Shown one piece after another: positions 1-5,999 of a stretch of DNA of 11,010 bases. Source of the stretch: CAZITB01 sp964542055 (GTDB lineage Bacteria; Planctomycetota; Phycisphaerae; Sedimentisphaerales; CAMDDF01); the NCBI GenBank assembly GCA_964542055.1, contig CAZITB010000096.1, forward strand, positions 1 to 11,010, given 5' to 3'. Below the pieces are notes generated by a model, which saw nothing but the letters and a program-made list of their open reading frames with translations, was not told where the DNA came from and did not search any database. How positions within the stretch are numbered: the stretch's first letter is position 1; each line of letters begins with the position of its first letter. A program made the position numbers and the translations under genes.

Positions 1-53
1 ATTCAGGTCTATTTGTGCAATTGTATTTATCATAAAATTTCTTCTATTTTGTA

Positions 54-79
54 ATCCGTAAGGTGGGCACCGCCCACCA
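54..79. repeat. Short REP-like palindrome, copy A1
   Basis: The sequence reads ATCCGTA followed by a perfect 7-bp stem, GGTGGGC (62-68) and GCCCACC (72-78), with the 3-nt loop ACC. A second copy at 236-261 shares the ATCCGTA lead, the stem and the trailing A. Palindromes of this GTGGGC/GCCCAC kind are scattered between genes in many bacterial genomes, from memory of such genomes. No transposase is nearby. Confidence 0.7.
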
Positions 80-141
80 CAAAAGTACCTTATGTTTTAT
101 CTCTAACCCCTAAGATTTGCTCAGGGATCAATTCCAACATT

Positions 142-236
142 TAGCCCTCAGCTTTAGCTGGGGTTCTTTTTATTTAACAAGTTGCCCGAAAGGGCATTCC
201 ACAATTTTGATTTTTAATATTTGGTTTTTCATTTGA
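142..236. repeat. 95-bp two-hairpin direct repeat, copy B1
   Basis: This matches 851-945 over about 95 bases without gaps, with about 11 differences by eye. It contains two hairpins. The first (146-163) pairs CCTCAGCT-like bases with AGCTGGGG across a 2-nt loop and is followed by a T-rich run on the + strand. The second (183-196) is TGCCC-GAAA-GGGCA, a perfect 5-bp stem with a GNRA-type loop. The copy lies downstream of ispF. It looks like a terminator on the + strand, but both flanking genes run on the - strand. Confidence 0.8.
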
Positions 237-261
237 TCCGTAGGGTGGGCACTGCCCACCA
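236..261. repeat. Short REP-like palindrome, copy A2
   Basis: This is the second copy of the element at 54-79. The stem is GGTGGGC (244-250) and GCCCACC (254-260), with loop ACT instead of ACC. The stem is perfectly conserved between the copies while the loop differs, as expected if the fold matters. It directly abuts the end of the longer repeat at 142-236. Confidence 0.7.
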
Positions 262-275
262 AAATTACATCAAAG

Positions 276-295
276 TTCGACGTTCAACGTTCGAA
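276..295. repeat. Imperfect inverted repeat after ispF
   Basis: The core CGTT-C-AACG is flanked by TTCGA and TCGAA, with one bulged T at 290, so about 9 bp can pair. It begins 1 nt beyond the ispF stop codon on the - strand. No strong U-run follows on that strand, so calling it a terminator is not justified. It could help stabilise the 3' end of the ispF transcript. Confidence 0.4.
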
Positions 296-296
296 G

Positions 297-809
297 TTAC
301 AACGTCCTCTTCAACTTTCTTCTAAGCAACACATTCGCAAGCGATGAAATCGCTTCAACTCTGCCAATCTCACCAAAGCCCTCATTTGTCTTGGCTTTAA
401 TATTGACATTAGCAAAATTGATCTCGAGCAAACCCGAAATCGACCGTTTCATCTGACCCTTAAAACTGAAAAGCTTCGGCTGCTCCGCCGTAATAGTCAC
501 ATCAACATTAACCACTTCCCATCGCTCCTCCGCAAGCTTCTCTTTGCAGATTATCATCAAATTCTTACTGGGAATACCCCGATAAACTTCATCGCTATCG
601 GGAAAATGCGTACCGATATCACCCATACCCGCCGCACCGAACATCGCATCTATAACCGAATGCAAAACAACATCGCCGTCCGAATGCGCCAAAAGCCCCA
701 TCTCAAACGGAACCTCGATCCCGCCAAGCATCAGCTTCCGCCCGGGAACCAGCTTATGAATATCTGTCCCGATCCCCGTCCTGTACTCGTATTCAATTCC
801 TGAAATCAT
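297..809 (-). CDS. ispF: 2-C-methyl-D-erythritol 2,4-cyclodiphosphate synthase
   Basis: IspF converts 4-diphosphocytidyl-methylerythritol 2-phosphate to methylerythritol 2,4-cyclodiphosphate with release of CMP, in the cytosolic non-mevalonate isoprenoid pathway. The family works as a trimer with a divalent metal. The expected ligands are visible: D16 and H18 in GTDIHKL and H50 in the AHSDGDVVLH block, aligning with E. coli D8, H10 and H42. GDIGTHFPDSD (63-73) and TNEGFGEIGR (141-150) match the conserved substrate regions. The usual RGEGI at the end of the last motif reads RVEAI here, a mild departure. At 170 residues it is about ten longer than usual because of a short N-terminal extension. 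The ATG at 809 is the only start that keeps the fold, and its ribosome site is weak. It lies downstream of hisB, 137 nt away, with a repeat between them, and ispD is not adjacent. Confidence 0.96.
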   Translation of the reverse strand: MISGIEYEYRTGIGTDIHKLVPGRKLMLGGIEVPFEMGLLAHSDGDVVLHSVIDAMFGAAGMGDIGTHFPDSDEVYRGIPSKNLMIICKEKLAEERWEVVNVDVTITAEQPKLFSFKGQMKRSISGLLEINFANVNIKAKTNEGFGEIGRVEAISSLANVLLRRKLKRTL

Positions 810-850
810 AAAAGCGCCATCAACTTAATTTTAATAACGTTCTGCCGTAT

Positions 851-945
851 TAGCCCCCAGCTTTAGCTGGGGTTATTTTTATTTAACAAGTTGCCCGAAA
901 GGACATACCACCCTTTTGATTTTTGATATTTAATTTTTTATTTAA
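851..945. repeat. 95-bp two-hairpin direct repeat, copy B2
   Basis: This is the second copy of the element at 142-236, ending 1 nt short of the hisB stop codon. The first hairpin (855-872) is a perfect CCCCAGCT-TT-AGCTGGGG palindrome followed by a T-rich run on the + strand. The second (892-905) has one change from B1 (GGGCA to GGACA), which breaks a pair on the + strand but leaves a G-U pair on the - strand. The element fills most of the 137-nt gap between hisB and ispF. Confidence 0.8.
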
Positions 946-946
946 T

Positions 947-1528
947 TTACAGGCTGCCTTTCGTGCTCGGAATCTCAGTTCCGGTCACCTGCACCGCCTG
1001 CGACAATGCCTTACCCAGAGCCTTAAAAATCGCCTCAGCTATATGATGGCTGTTGGTTCCATAAGGCACATCGATATGCAGGTTGCATTTCGCGTTATTG
1101 ATAAATGCCCGCAAAAACTCCTCGACACATTCCACATCAAATTCGCCAATCTTCTGATTGATATATTTCACGTTATAAACACAAAACGGCCTGCCCGAAA
1201 GATCAAGCACAACATTTGCCATCGCATCTTCCATCGGCACCGAACTATTGCCGTAACGGTTAATCCCCTTCTTATCGCCAAGCGCCTTATCCAGACACTG
1301 ACCGATACATATCGCCACATCCTCAACCGTATGATGATCATCGATATGCAGATCGCCTTTGGCCCGCAGCTTCATATCGATCTTGCCGTGCTTGCAAAGA
1401 TGCGAAAGCATATGATCCAGAAACCCGATCCCCGTCTCGATCTCATAACTGCCCATCCCGTCAATATTCATCTCGACCGAGATATCCGTTTCGTTTGTCT
1501 TGCGTTCCAGCTTAGCCGTTCTTACCAT
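947..1528 (-). CDS. hisB: Imidazoleglycerol-phosphate dehydratase
   Basis: HisB dehydrates imidazole-glycerol phosphate to imidazole-acetol phosphate, the sixth step of histidine synthesis. This is the monofunctional form of 193 residues, without the phosphatase domain found in E. coli HisB, and the length is typical. The metal-binding histidine motifs of the duplicated fold are present: GFLDHML (35-41), HIDDHHTVED (61-70), and the second-half GTNSHHIAEA (157-166). The C-terminal PSTKGSL is the standard family ending. The ATG at 1528 is preceded by a good ribosome site (AAGGAAG, about 6 nt away). The start lies 23 nt beyond the hisC stop, so the two genes are very probably one transcript. The repeat B2 begins right after its stop codon. 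Confidence 0.97.
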   Translation of the reverse strand: MVRTAKLERKTNETDISVEMNIDGMGSYEIETGIGFLDHMLSHLCKHGKIDMKLRAKGDLHIDDHHTVEDVAICIGQCLDKALGDKKGINRYGNSSVPMEDAMANVVLDLSGRPFCVYNVKYINQKIGEFDVECVEEFLRAFINNAKCNLHIDVPYGTNSHHIAEAIFKALGKALSQAVQVTGTEIPSTKGSL

Positions 1529-1551
1529 ATTATCTTCCTTAAATATTTTTC

Positions 1552-2598
1552 CTAAGCGACAATCTCCTCAATCGCTTTCAAAAGCATCTCATTCTCACCT
1601 GCCGTCCCGATCGTTATCCGCAGTTTATCATCAAGGCCCGAACTGTTCCAGTACCGAACATAAATATTACGCTTAACCAGCTCATCAAAAAACTTCTGCC
1701 CCTCACCTCCCGGGCACCTGGCCAGCACAAAATTCGTATGACTGTCGCCAACTTCGAATCCATGTTTGCGCAATTCCTCGGTTACCCTTTCCCGCTCTGC
1801 CTTGATCTTCTCAATATTTGCCCCAAAATATTCCTGGTCAGAAATCGCCGCAGCCGCCACTTCGATAGAAACTGCATCAACATTGTACGAGTCCTTAACC
1901 TTCTCAATCATTCCCTCGATCAGCTTCTCGCTGGCAATTCCATATCCAAACCGCAGCCCCGCAAGCGAATAACCCTTGCTCATCGAACGTAAAATTATCA
2001 CATTATCAAGCTCTTTCACAAGCGGCACACAGTTATAAGGTGCAAAATCCGCATACGCTTCATCGATCAGCAGCACACCATCGATCTTCGCCGCCAGCTC
2101 TGCCAGATAAAGCGGCTTAACTATCGTCCCGGTCGGGGCGTTCGGATTGCAAACTATTGTCAAACCTGCCTTTACCTCTTCCAACTCACTGGGCAGATCA
2201 AAGTTTTCACCGTAGGAAATCTCTATCGTATCACAGCCTTGTATTTCTGCCAGCACAGGATAAAGCGAATATGTCGGCACAGGATAAGCCAAACCACGCT
2301 TACTATCACAAAAACTGCGAACCGCAATCGTCAACAGATCATCACCGCCGTTTGTACAAATTATATTCTCCGGTCTGACCTCATGAACCCTTGCCGCGGC
2401 CTCACGGAAATTATCACCTCTTGGCGATGGATAACGTCTTAATTTATCAGCAGTTATACTTTTTAAAGCTTCCATTGCCTTTGGCGAAACCAAATAAGGA
2501 TTCTCATTTGTATTGAGCTTAACAACATCTGACCCCCCCGGCTGAAAACCAGGAACATAACCAGCCATCTTCTCTATATTATCTCTAAAATAGCTCAT
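1552..2598 (-). CDS. hisC: Histidinol-phosphate aminotransferase
   Basis: HisC transfers an amino group from glutamate to imidazole-acetol phosphate, making histidinol phosphate, the step after HisB. It is a class I/II PLP-dependent aminotransferase of 348 residues. Visible landmarks are LNTNENPY (28-35), NPNAPTG (151-157), LIDEAYADF (177-185) with the pyridine-contacting D179, the PLP lysine K208 in SMSKGYSLAGLRFGYG (205-220), and the substrate-carboxylate arginine in LRIT (R327). I chose the ATG at 2598 because AGAGGG stands just upstream. An in-frame TTG at 2631 would add 11 residues (MQFEKEKYRGF), but it has no ribosome site and family members usually begin near SYFRDNI. The gene heads the leftward hisC-hisB group and is divergent from the GHMP kinase gene. 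A close relative acting on aromatic amino acids is possible in principle, but the adjacent hisB favours the histidine role. Confidence 0.95.
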   Translation of the reverse strand: MSYFRDNIEKMAGYVPGFQPGGSDVVKLNTNENPYLVSPKAMEALKSITADKLRRYPSPRGDNFREAAARVHEVRPENIICTNGGDDLLTIAVRSFCDSKRGLAYPVPTYSLYPVLAEIQGCDTIEISYGENFDLPSELEEVKAGLTIVCNPNAPTGTIVKPLYLAELAAKIDGVLLIDEAYADFAPYNCVPLVKELDNVIILRSMSKGYSLAGLRFGYGIASEKLIEGMIEKVKDSYNVDAVSIEVAAAAISDQEYFGANIEKIKAERERVTEELRKHGFEVGDSHTNFVLARCPGGEGQKFFDELVKRNIYVRYWNSSGLDDKLRITIGTAGENEMLLKAIEEIVA

Positions 2599-2649
2599 AA
2601 ACCCTCTATACTTTTCTTTTTCAAACTGCAAAATAATTACAATTAATTA

Positions 2650-2678
2650 ATTTTAACACTCTAAACGTCTGATTTAAA
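2650..2678 (-). promoter_or_regulatory. Candidate promoter for hisC-hisB
   Basis: Read on the - strand, TTTAAA (2678-2673), a 17-bp spacer and TAAAAT (2655-2650) resemble a sigma-70 promoter. A TGT directly upstream of the -10 box makes it an extended -10. The start would fall near 2643, giving a leader of about 45 nt before the hisC ATG. A perfect TATAAT on the same strand at 2710-2705 is an alternative, but it lacks a well-spaced -35 box. Confidence 0.4.
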
Positions 2679-2704
2679 GCCAAATTTTATAATGCTGCAT
2701 CTAT

Positions 2705-2725
2705 ATTATATGTACATGTTATAAT
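2705..2725. promoter_or_regulatory. Symmetric divergent -10 element
   Basis: ATTATA (2705-2710) and TATAAT (2720-2725) form inverted 6-bp arms around the 9-nt centre TGTACATGT, which contains the palindrome ATGTACAT with the preceding A. The right arm is a perfect rightward -10 box with an extended TGT in front (2717-2719), placed to start the GHMP kinase transcript near 2732. The left arm is a perfect leftward -10 box pointing at hisC. No good -35 is seen for either at the ideal distance. Besides paired promoter boxes, the symmetry could be a repressor site. Confidence 0.4.
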
Positions 2726-2776
2726 TTTTTTGTTAAAATCACTTTCGGCTCGCTCAAAGATATATATGGAGATAAA

Positions 2777-4018
2777 ATGAACCCCTCGCAGGACGCAAAA
2801 GCGATAGAAAAAATAATGTCCGCCGCCAAAACAAAAGGCCTAGACCTTACCGGCGCTACAATAACCCGAAGCTCGTCCCGTTTCTGCCTGGGCGTAGAAC
2901 ATGGCGACTACAACGGCACCGACCTCTTTGGAATCGGCACCGACCGCTTCATCTGGTTCGCTTACAAGCCGAACGGAACTGACAAAAACCGCCTTTTCAG
3001 CGTTAATATCCCCGATCAGGGCATCATCGAATACAAAATAGGACAAGTCCCCCCGCCTCAAAGCCCCGAAACTTCACACTCCTGGGCCCGCTTCCCATTC
3101 GGGGTCGATTACATACTGAAAAACGCCGGTTACAACCCCAAAACAGGCATTGACGGCATTATATACGGCAACATCCCCGGCGGCGGCATGAGCCGAAGCG
3201 CGTCGCTAACGCTAAATCTGATTATCTCGACCTTCCAGGCTAACAATATAGAAGAAACCGACAATTTCAAAATCATCGACCTCGCCCAAGCCGTCGAAAA
3301 CGCCTATATCGGCTCGCCATGCGGTCAGCTCGATCAGATCATGATCCTCTTCGCCAAAGCCGGAATGGGCACGTACTACAAACCCGATGAAAGAGCTATC
3401 GAATACATTCCACTAGGCCCAAGCGGCGAAGATCTCCGCTTCGTAGTCATGGACACTGGCACCGACCGACCCGGACTAGACAAATCAACCTATAAAGTCC
3501 GCCGCGAAGAGTGCTCACTCCTGGTCGAGCTCGCACAAAAAGCCGGCTTTGACATTTCCTGCCTGGCCGACGTCAAAGACCAGAAACTCTATGATGAAAT
3601 GGTCACAAAATTTCAGCCCACGCACCCCGACCTCTGCAAAAGGCTCGACTACATCTACCACGCCCAGCAGCGATTCTACCAGATGCTTGATGCCTGGAAA
3701 GCAGGCGACATCGAAAAACTCGGACAGATTTTCCGCGCCGACGGCATTGGCCTGCGAGACGATTACAAAATTTCCGGCCCCGAACTGGATGCAATGTGCG
3801 ACATCGCCGCGACTGTACCCGGCGTACTTGGCGAAAGAATGCTCGGCGGCGGCGACAAAGGCGCTTCCGGTGCACTGGTACGCGCCCAGAGCGTAGAAAA
3901 CCTCAAAATCACCATTGACCAACAATATCCAAAGTCAAATCCCGATTTTGCCGATAAATATGCTGTGCATACCTGCCGAATTGTCGATGGTATCACAGTT
4001 CTGGACGGTTTGATTTAA
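2777..4018 (+). CDS. Galactokinase-like GHMP family sugar kinase
   Basis: This GHMP-superfamily small-molecule kinase of 413 residues is closest in layout to galactokinase. Motif 1 is SRFCLGVEHGDYN (34-46), a variant of the galactokinase GRVNLIGEHTDYN. Motif 2 is GNIPGGGMSRSAS (131-143). CGQLDQ (182-187) carries the putative catalytic base D186, and motif 3 is GERMLGGGDKGASGAL (352-367). R35, E41, H42, D44, D186 and Y239 (in YKVRREEC) line up with human GALK1 sugar-binding residues R37, E43, H44, D46, D186 and Y236. This suggests a galactose-like pyranose substrate phosphorylated at C1, which is an inference. Odd points are R139 inside the normally all-serine run of motif 2, and G43 in place of the usual threonine. 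The ATG follows GGAG with good spacing. The gene lies 26 nt upstream of mraY and probably shares its transcript. The substrate is unproven, so I give no symbol. Confidence 0.85.
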   Translation: MNPSQDAKAIEKIMSAAKTKGLDLTGATITRSSSRFCLGVEHGDYNGTDLFGIGTDRFIWFAYKPNGTDKNRLFSVNIPDQGIIEYKIGQVPPPQSPETSHSWARFPFGVDYILKNAGYNPKTGIDGIIYGNIPGGGMSRSASLTLNLIISTFQANNIEETDNFKIIDLAQAVENAYIGSPCGQLDQIMILFAKAGMGTYYKPDERAIEYIPLGPSGEDLRFVVMDTGTDRPGLDKSTYKVRREECSLLVELAQKAGFDISCLADVKDQKLYDEMVTKFQPTHPDLCKRLDYIYHAQQRFYQMLDAWKAGDIEKLGQIFRADGIGLRDDYKISGPELDAMCDIAATVPGVLGERMLGGGDKGASGALVRAQSVENLKITIDQQYPKSNPDFADKYAVHTCRIVDGITVLDGLI

Positions 4019-4044
4019 TCTTCTTAACTTTGTAAAAGAAATTA

Positions 4045-5181
4045 ATGCTTTACCACATATTCAATTTATTTAGTGATTTTTGGCATTCGATTGGCTTTTT
4101 CGCCTACGAAGAAGTCATGTTCCGCGGCATCCTCGCAGCCTTAACAAGCTTACTTGTCGCATTCCTATCCGGCCCAAGGATCATCCGCTGGCTTATGAAA
4201 AAAAAGATCGGCGACCTTCCCGAATTCAACCACACCGCACTCAATGAACTAACCAAGCAAAAAGCCAACACCCCCACCATGGGCGGACTGATCATACTCC
4301 TGGCAATAGTCTTAGGAACCTGCCTCTGGGCCAAATTAACGAATTCCTACATCCAGAAAGCCCTTTTCCTGCTGGTCTGGTTCGGCGCTCTCGGCGGAGT
4401 TGACGACTGGCTCAAACTCACCGCAAAAACTCACAACAGAAGCAGAGACGGCTTAAAAGCATGGGAAAAACTCATTTTTCAGTTCGGCGGCGCTATCCTG
4501 ATTGCCGGTTTCCTATTTTCCGATTTCTCACAGGTACCCGACGCCAGCCGCTTCTGGGTCCCATTTTACAAACACGGAATCCCCATTAACGGCGCAATAT
4601 TCGTCATAATCGCGATCTTCTATATCTCCGCCACCAGCAACGCCGTAAACCTTACGGACGGCATGGACGGTCTCGCCGCTGGCTGCGTCTCTATCATGTC
4701 ATTGGTACTGGTAATCCTATGCTTCGTCTCCTCCGAAGCACTCGAAGTAACAAGCGGCAGATCATGGTCAAGTTACCTGCTCATCCCCCACATCCCCCAA
4801 GCCGGCGAACTGAGCATCTTTTTCGCCTCCATCGTCGGTGCATCGATCGGATTTCTCTGGTACAACTGCCATCCCGCCCAAACATTCATGGGCGATGTCG
4901 GTTCACTGCCACTCGGTGCCGCAATGGGCTACGGCGCACTGGTAACCCGAAACGAGATACTGCTGCTTATCATCGGCGGAGTCTTTGTCCTCGAACTGGC
5001 CAGTGTCATGCTCCAGGTCGGCTACTTCAGATACACCGGCGGCAAACGCCTCTTCCGCTGCGCCCCAATCCACCACCATTTCCACCTCAAAGGCTGGTCC
5101 GAACCCCAGGTCGTCGTACGTTTCTGGCTCATGGCCGTGGCTTTCGCCGCCGTCGCACTGGCAACGCTGAAGTTAAGATAA
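4045..5181 (+). CDS. mraY: Phospho-N-acetylmuramoyl-pentapeptide-transferase
   Basis: MraY transfers phospho-MurNAc-pentapeptide from UDP to undecaprenyl phosphate, making lipid I at the inner face of the cytoplasmic membrane. The 378-residue protein is strongly hydrophobic with about ten predicted membrane segments, as expected. Signature regions are KANTPTMGGL (73-82), GGVDDWLKL (117-125) with the aspartate pair D120/D121, NAVNLTDGMDGLA (199-211), NCHPAQTFMGDVGSL (274-288), and APIHHHFHLKGWSEPQVVVRFW (340-361) with the histidine cluster. The loop before TPTMGG is longer than in E. coli (about 55-72, containing EFNHTALNELT), which recalls planctomycete proteins. The HHH motif and DGMDGLA separate it from WecA-type relatives. 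The start ATG has only a weak ribosome site. No mur, fts or ddl genes adjoin it, which is unusual because mraY normally sits between murF and murD. Its stop is 10 nt from that of the convergent amidotransferase gene. Confidence 0.95.
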   Translation: MLYHIFNLFSDFWHSIGFFAYEEVMFRGILAALTSLLVAFLSGPRIIRWLMKKKIGDLPEFNHTALNELTKQKANTPTMGGLIILLAIVLGTCLWAKLTNSYIQKALFLLVWFGALGGVDDWLKLTAKTHNRSRDGLKAWEKLIFQFGGAILIAGFLFSDFSQVPDASRFWVPFYKHGIPINGAIFVIIAIFYISATSNAVNLTDGMDGLAAGCVSIMSLVLVILCFVSSEALEVTSGRSWSSYLLIPHIPQAGELSIFFASIVGASIGFLWYNCHPAQTFMGDVGSLPLGAAMGYGALVTRNEILLLIIGGVFVLELASVMLQVGYFRYTGGKRLFRCAPIHHHFHLKGWSEPQVVVRFWLMAVAFAAVALATLKLR

Positions 5182-5191
5182 TCCGACCGAT

Positions 5192-5893
5192 TTACTTACC
5201 ATTCCTACGGCAAAATTCATCCAGCACATCAAAGAGCATCTTCTCATTCATCTCAACAAAATACAAATGCCTCATAATATAATCCTCGCTCTGCACATAT
5301 TCGCCGCCCTCCTCAAGCTCATCTCTGCACTCGCTGTTCATATCCTCAATACTCTCGCGGTTATATTCCAAATGAAACTGCAGCCCCAGCACATGTCTTT
5401 CATACCCAAACGCCTGATTTTCACAAGCCTCATTCCCTGCCAGCCTGACCGCCCCCTGCGCAATCGAAAATCTATCCCCATGCCATTGAAAAGTCATAAA
5501 CCTGTCCGGCAAAAAATCAAAAACCGATCCCTTCGCATCCTCTGTCTTCTCCACTTCCCACCAGCCGATTTCCCTGTAATCGTTTTTCACCACTTTCCCG
5601 CCCAGCACATCCGCGATCAACTGCGCGCCTAAACAAATCCCCAGCACCATCTTCCCCGCGTCAATTAAACTCCGAATAAACTTCTTTTCATCCCTCAACC
5701 ACGAATGCTCTTGATAATCATACACACCCATCGGCCCGCCCATAACCGCCAAAAATTCCACACCTTCAACTTCCGGCAAATCCTGACCCTGCCAAAGATC
5801 ACAATTTCTAATTTCATGCCCCCTCGCCTTTGTCCAGCTTTCAATATTCGCCGCCCCCTCAAAAGCCACATGCTTGATGACATCGATGACCAT
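5192..5893 (-). CDS. Class I glutamine amidotransferase (GMP synthase-like domain)
   Basis: This is a stand-alone class I glutamine amidotransferase-fold protein of 233 residues. The triad is visible: nucleophile C87 in GICLGAQ (85-91), H174 and E176 in LQFHLE (171-176). The oxyanion region is MGGPMGVYD (51-59). The usual QFHPE reads QFHLE here. The order of motifs and length fit the family annotated as 'type 1 glutamine amidotransferase' or GMP-synthase-like, in which some members hydrolyse gamma-glutamyl bonds rather than feeding ammonia to a synthase. No synthase partner gene is next to it, so the substrate cannot be named. The ATG at 5893 has AAGGAT about 7 nt upstream. The gene is divergent from the short-chain dehydrogenase gene (106-nt gap) and convergent with mraY. 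Confidence 0.88.
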   Translation of the reverse strand: MVIDVIKHVAFEGAANIESWTKARGHEIRNCDLWQGQDLPEVEGVEFLAVMGGPMGVYDYQEHSWLRDEKKFIRSLIDAGKMVLGICLGAQLIADVLGGKVVKNDYREIGWWEVEKTEDAKGSVFDFLPDRFMTFQWHGDRFSIAQGAVRLAGNEACENQAFGYERHVLGLQFHLEYNRESIEDMNSECRDELEEGGEYVQSEDYIMRHLYFVEMNEKMLFDVLDEFCRRNGK

Positions 5894-5903
5894 TACAAAA
5901 TCC

Positions 5904-5932
5904 TTTTCAAAGAAAAACTTTTCTGCTAGAAT
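5904..5932 (+). promoter_or_regulatory. Candidate promoter for the short-chain dehydrogenase gene
   Basis: TTTTCA (5904-5909), a 17-bp spacer and TAGAAT (5927-5932), with an extended -10 TGC in front, make a plausible sigma-70 promoter starting near 5939. It would overlap the leader of the divergent amidotransferase transcript, so the two promoters could interfere with each other. Confidence 0.4.
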
Positions 5933-5940
5933 AATTTCAT

Positions 5941-5969
5941 ATATTAAATCTCTGTAGCCGTAAATTCAA
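5941..5969 (-). promoter_or_regulatory. Candidate promoter for the amidotransferase gene
   Basis: Read on the - strand, TTGAAT (5969-5964), a 17-bp spacer and TAATAT (5946-5941) match a sigma-70 promoter at four of six bases in each box. Transcription would start near 5934, giving a leader of about 40 nt. Confidence 0.4.
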
Positions 5970-5999
5970 AAACTTTTTGAAACTTCTTCGAGGTAAAAA

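Larger units (their letters stand above)
1..296. other. Non-coding, repeat-rich intergenic region
   Basis: No credible gene is visible in these 296 bases on either strand. The stretch holds two copies of a short GGTGGGC/GCCCACC palindrome (54-79 and 236-261), one copy of a roughly 95-bp two-hairpin repeat (142-236) and an imperfect hairpin (276-295) next to the ispF stop codon. The rest is AT-rich. The gene to the left of ispF lies outside the window. Confidence 0.75.

Noticed and set aside
100..135. Possible small structured RNA or riboswitch in the left intergenic region
   Set aside because: Only a four-base complementarity (CCCT with AGGG) is visible outside the repeats, which is too weak to call.
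142..945. Hairpins of repeats B1 and B2 as terminators for ispF and hisB
   Set aside because: The T-rich run follows the hairpins only on the + strand, while both genes are on the - strand, where an A-run precedes the stem. They are annotated as repeats instead.
923..1555. A 210-codon rightward open frame opposite hisB
   Set aside because: It mirrors hisB and the end of hisC. Its translation has no recognisable domain, and the opposite strand is an unmistakable enzyme with full motifs.
2599..2631. TTG at 2631 as the hisC start
   Set aside because: No ribosome site precedes it, and the 11 added residues do not resemble HisC. The ATG at 2598 has AGAGGG upstream.
4719..5282. A 187-codon rightward open frame overlapping mraY and the amidotransferase
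   Set aside because: It is out of frame within mraY, arginine- and proline-rich without motifs, and runs into the opposite gene.
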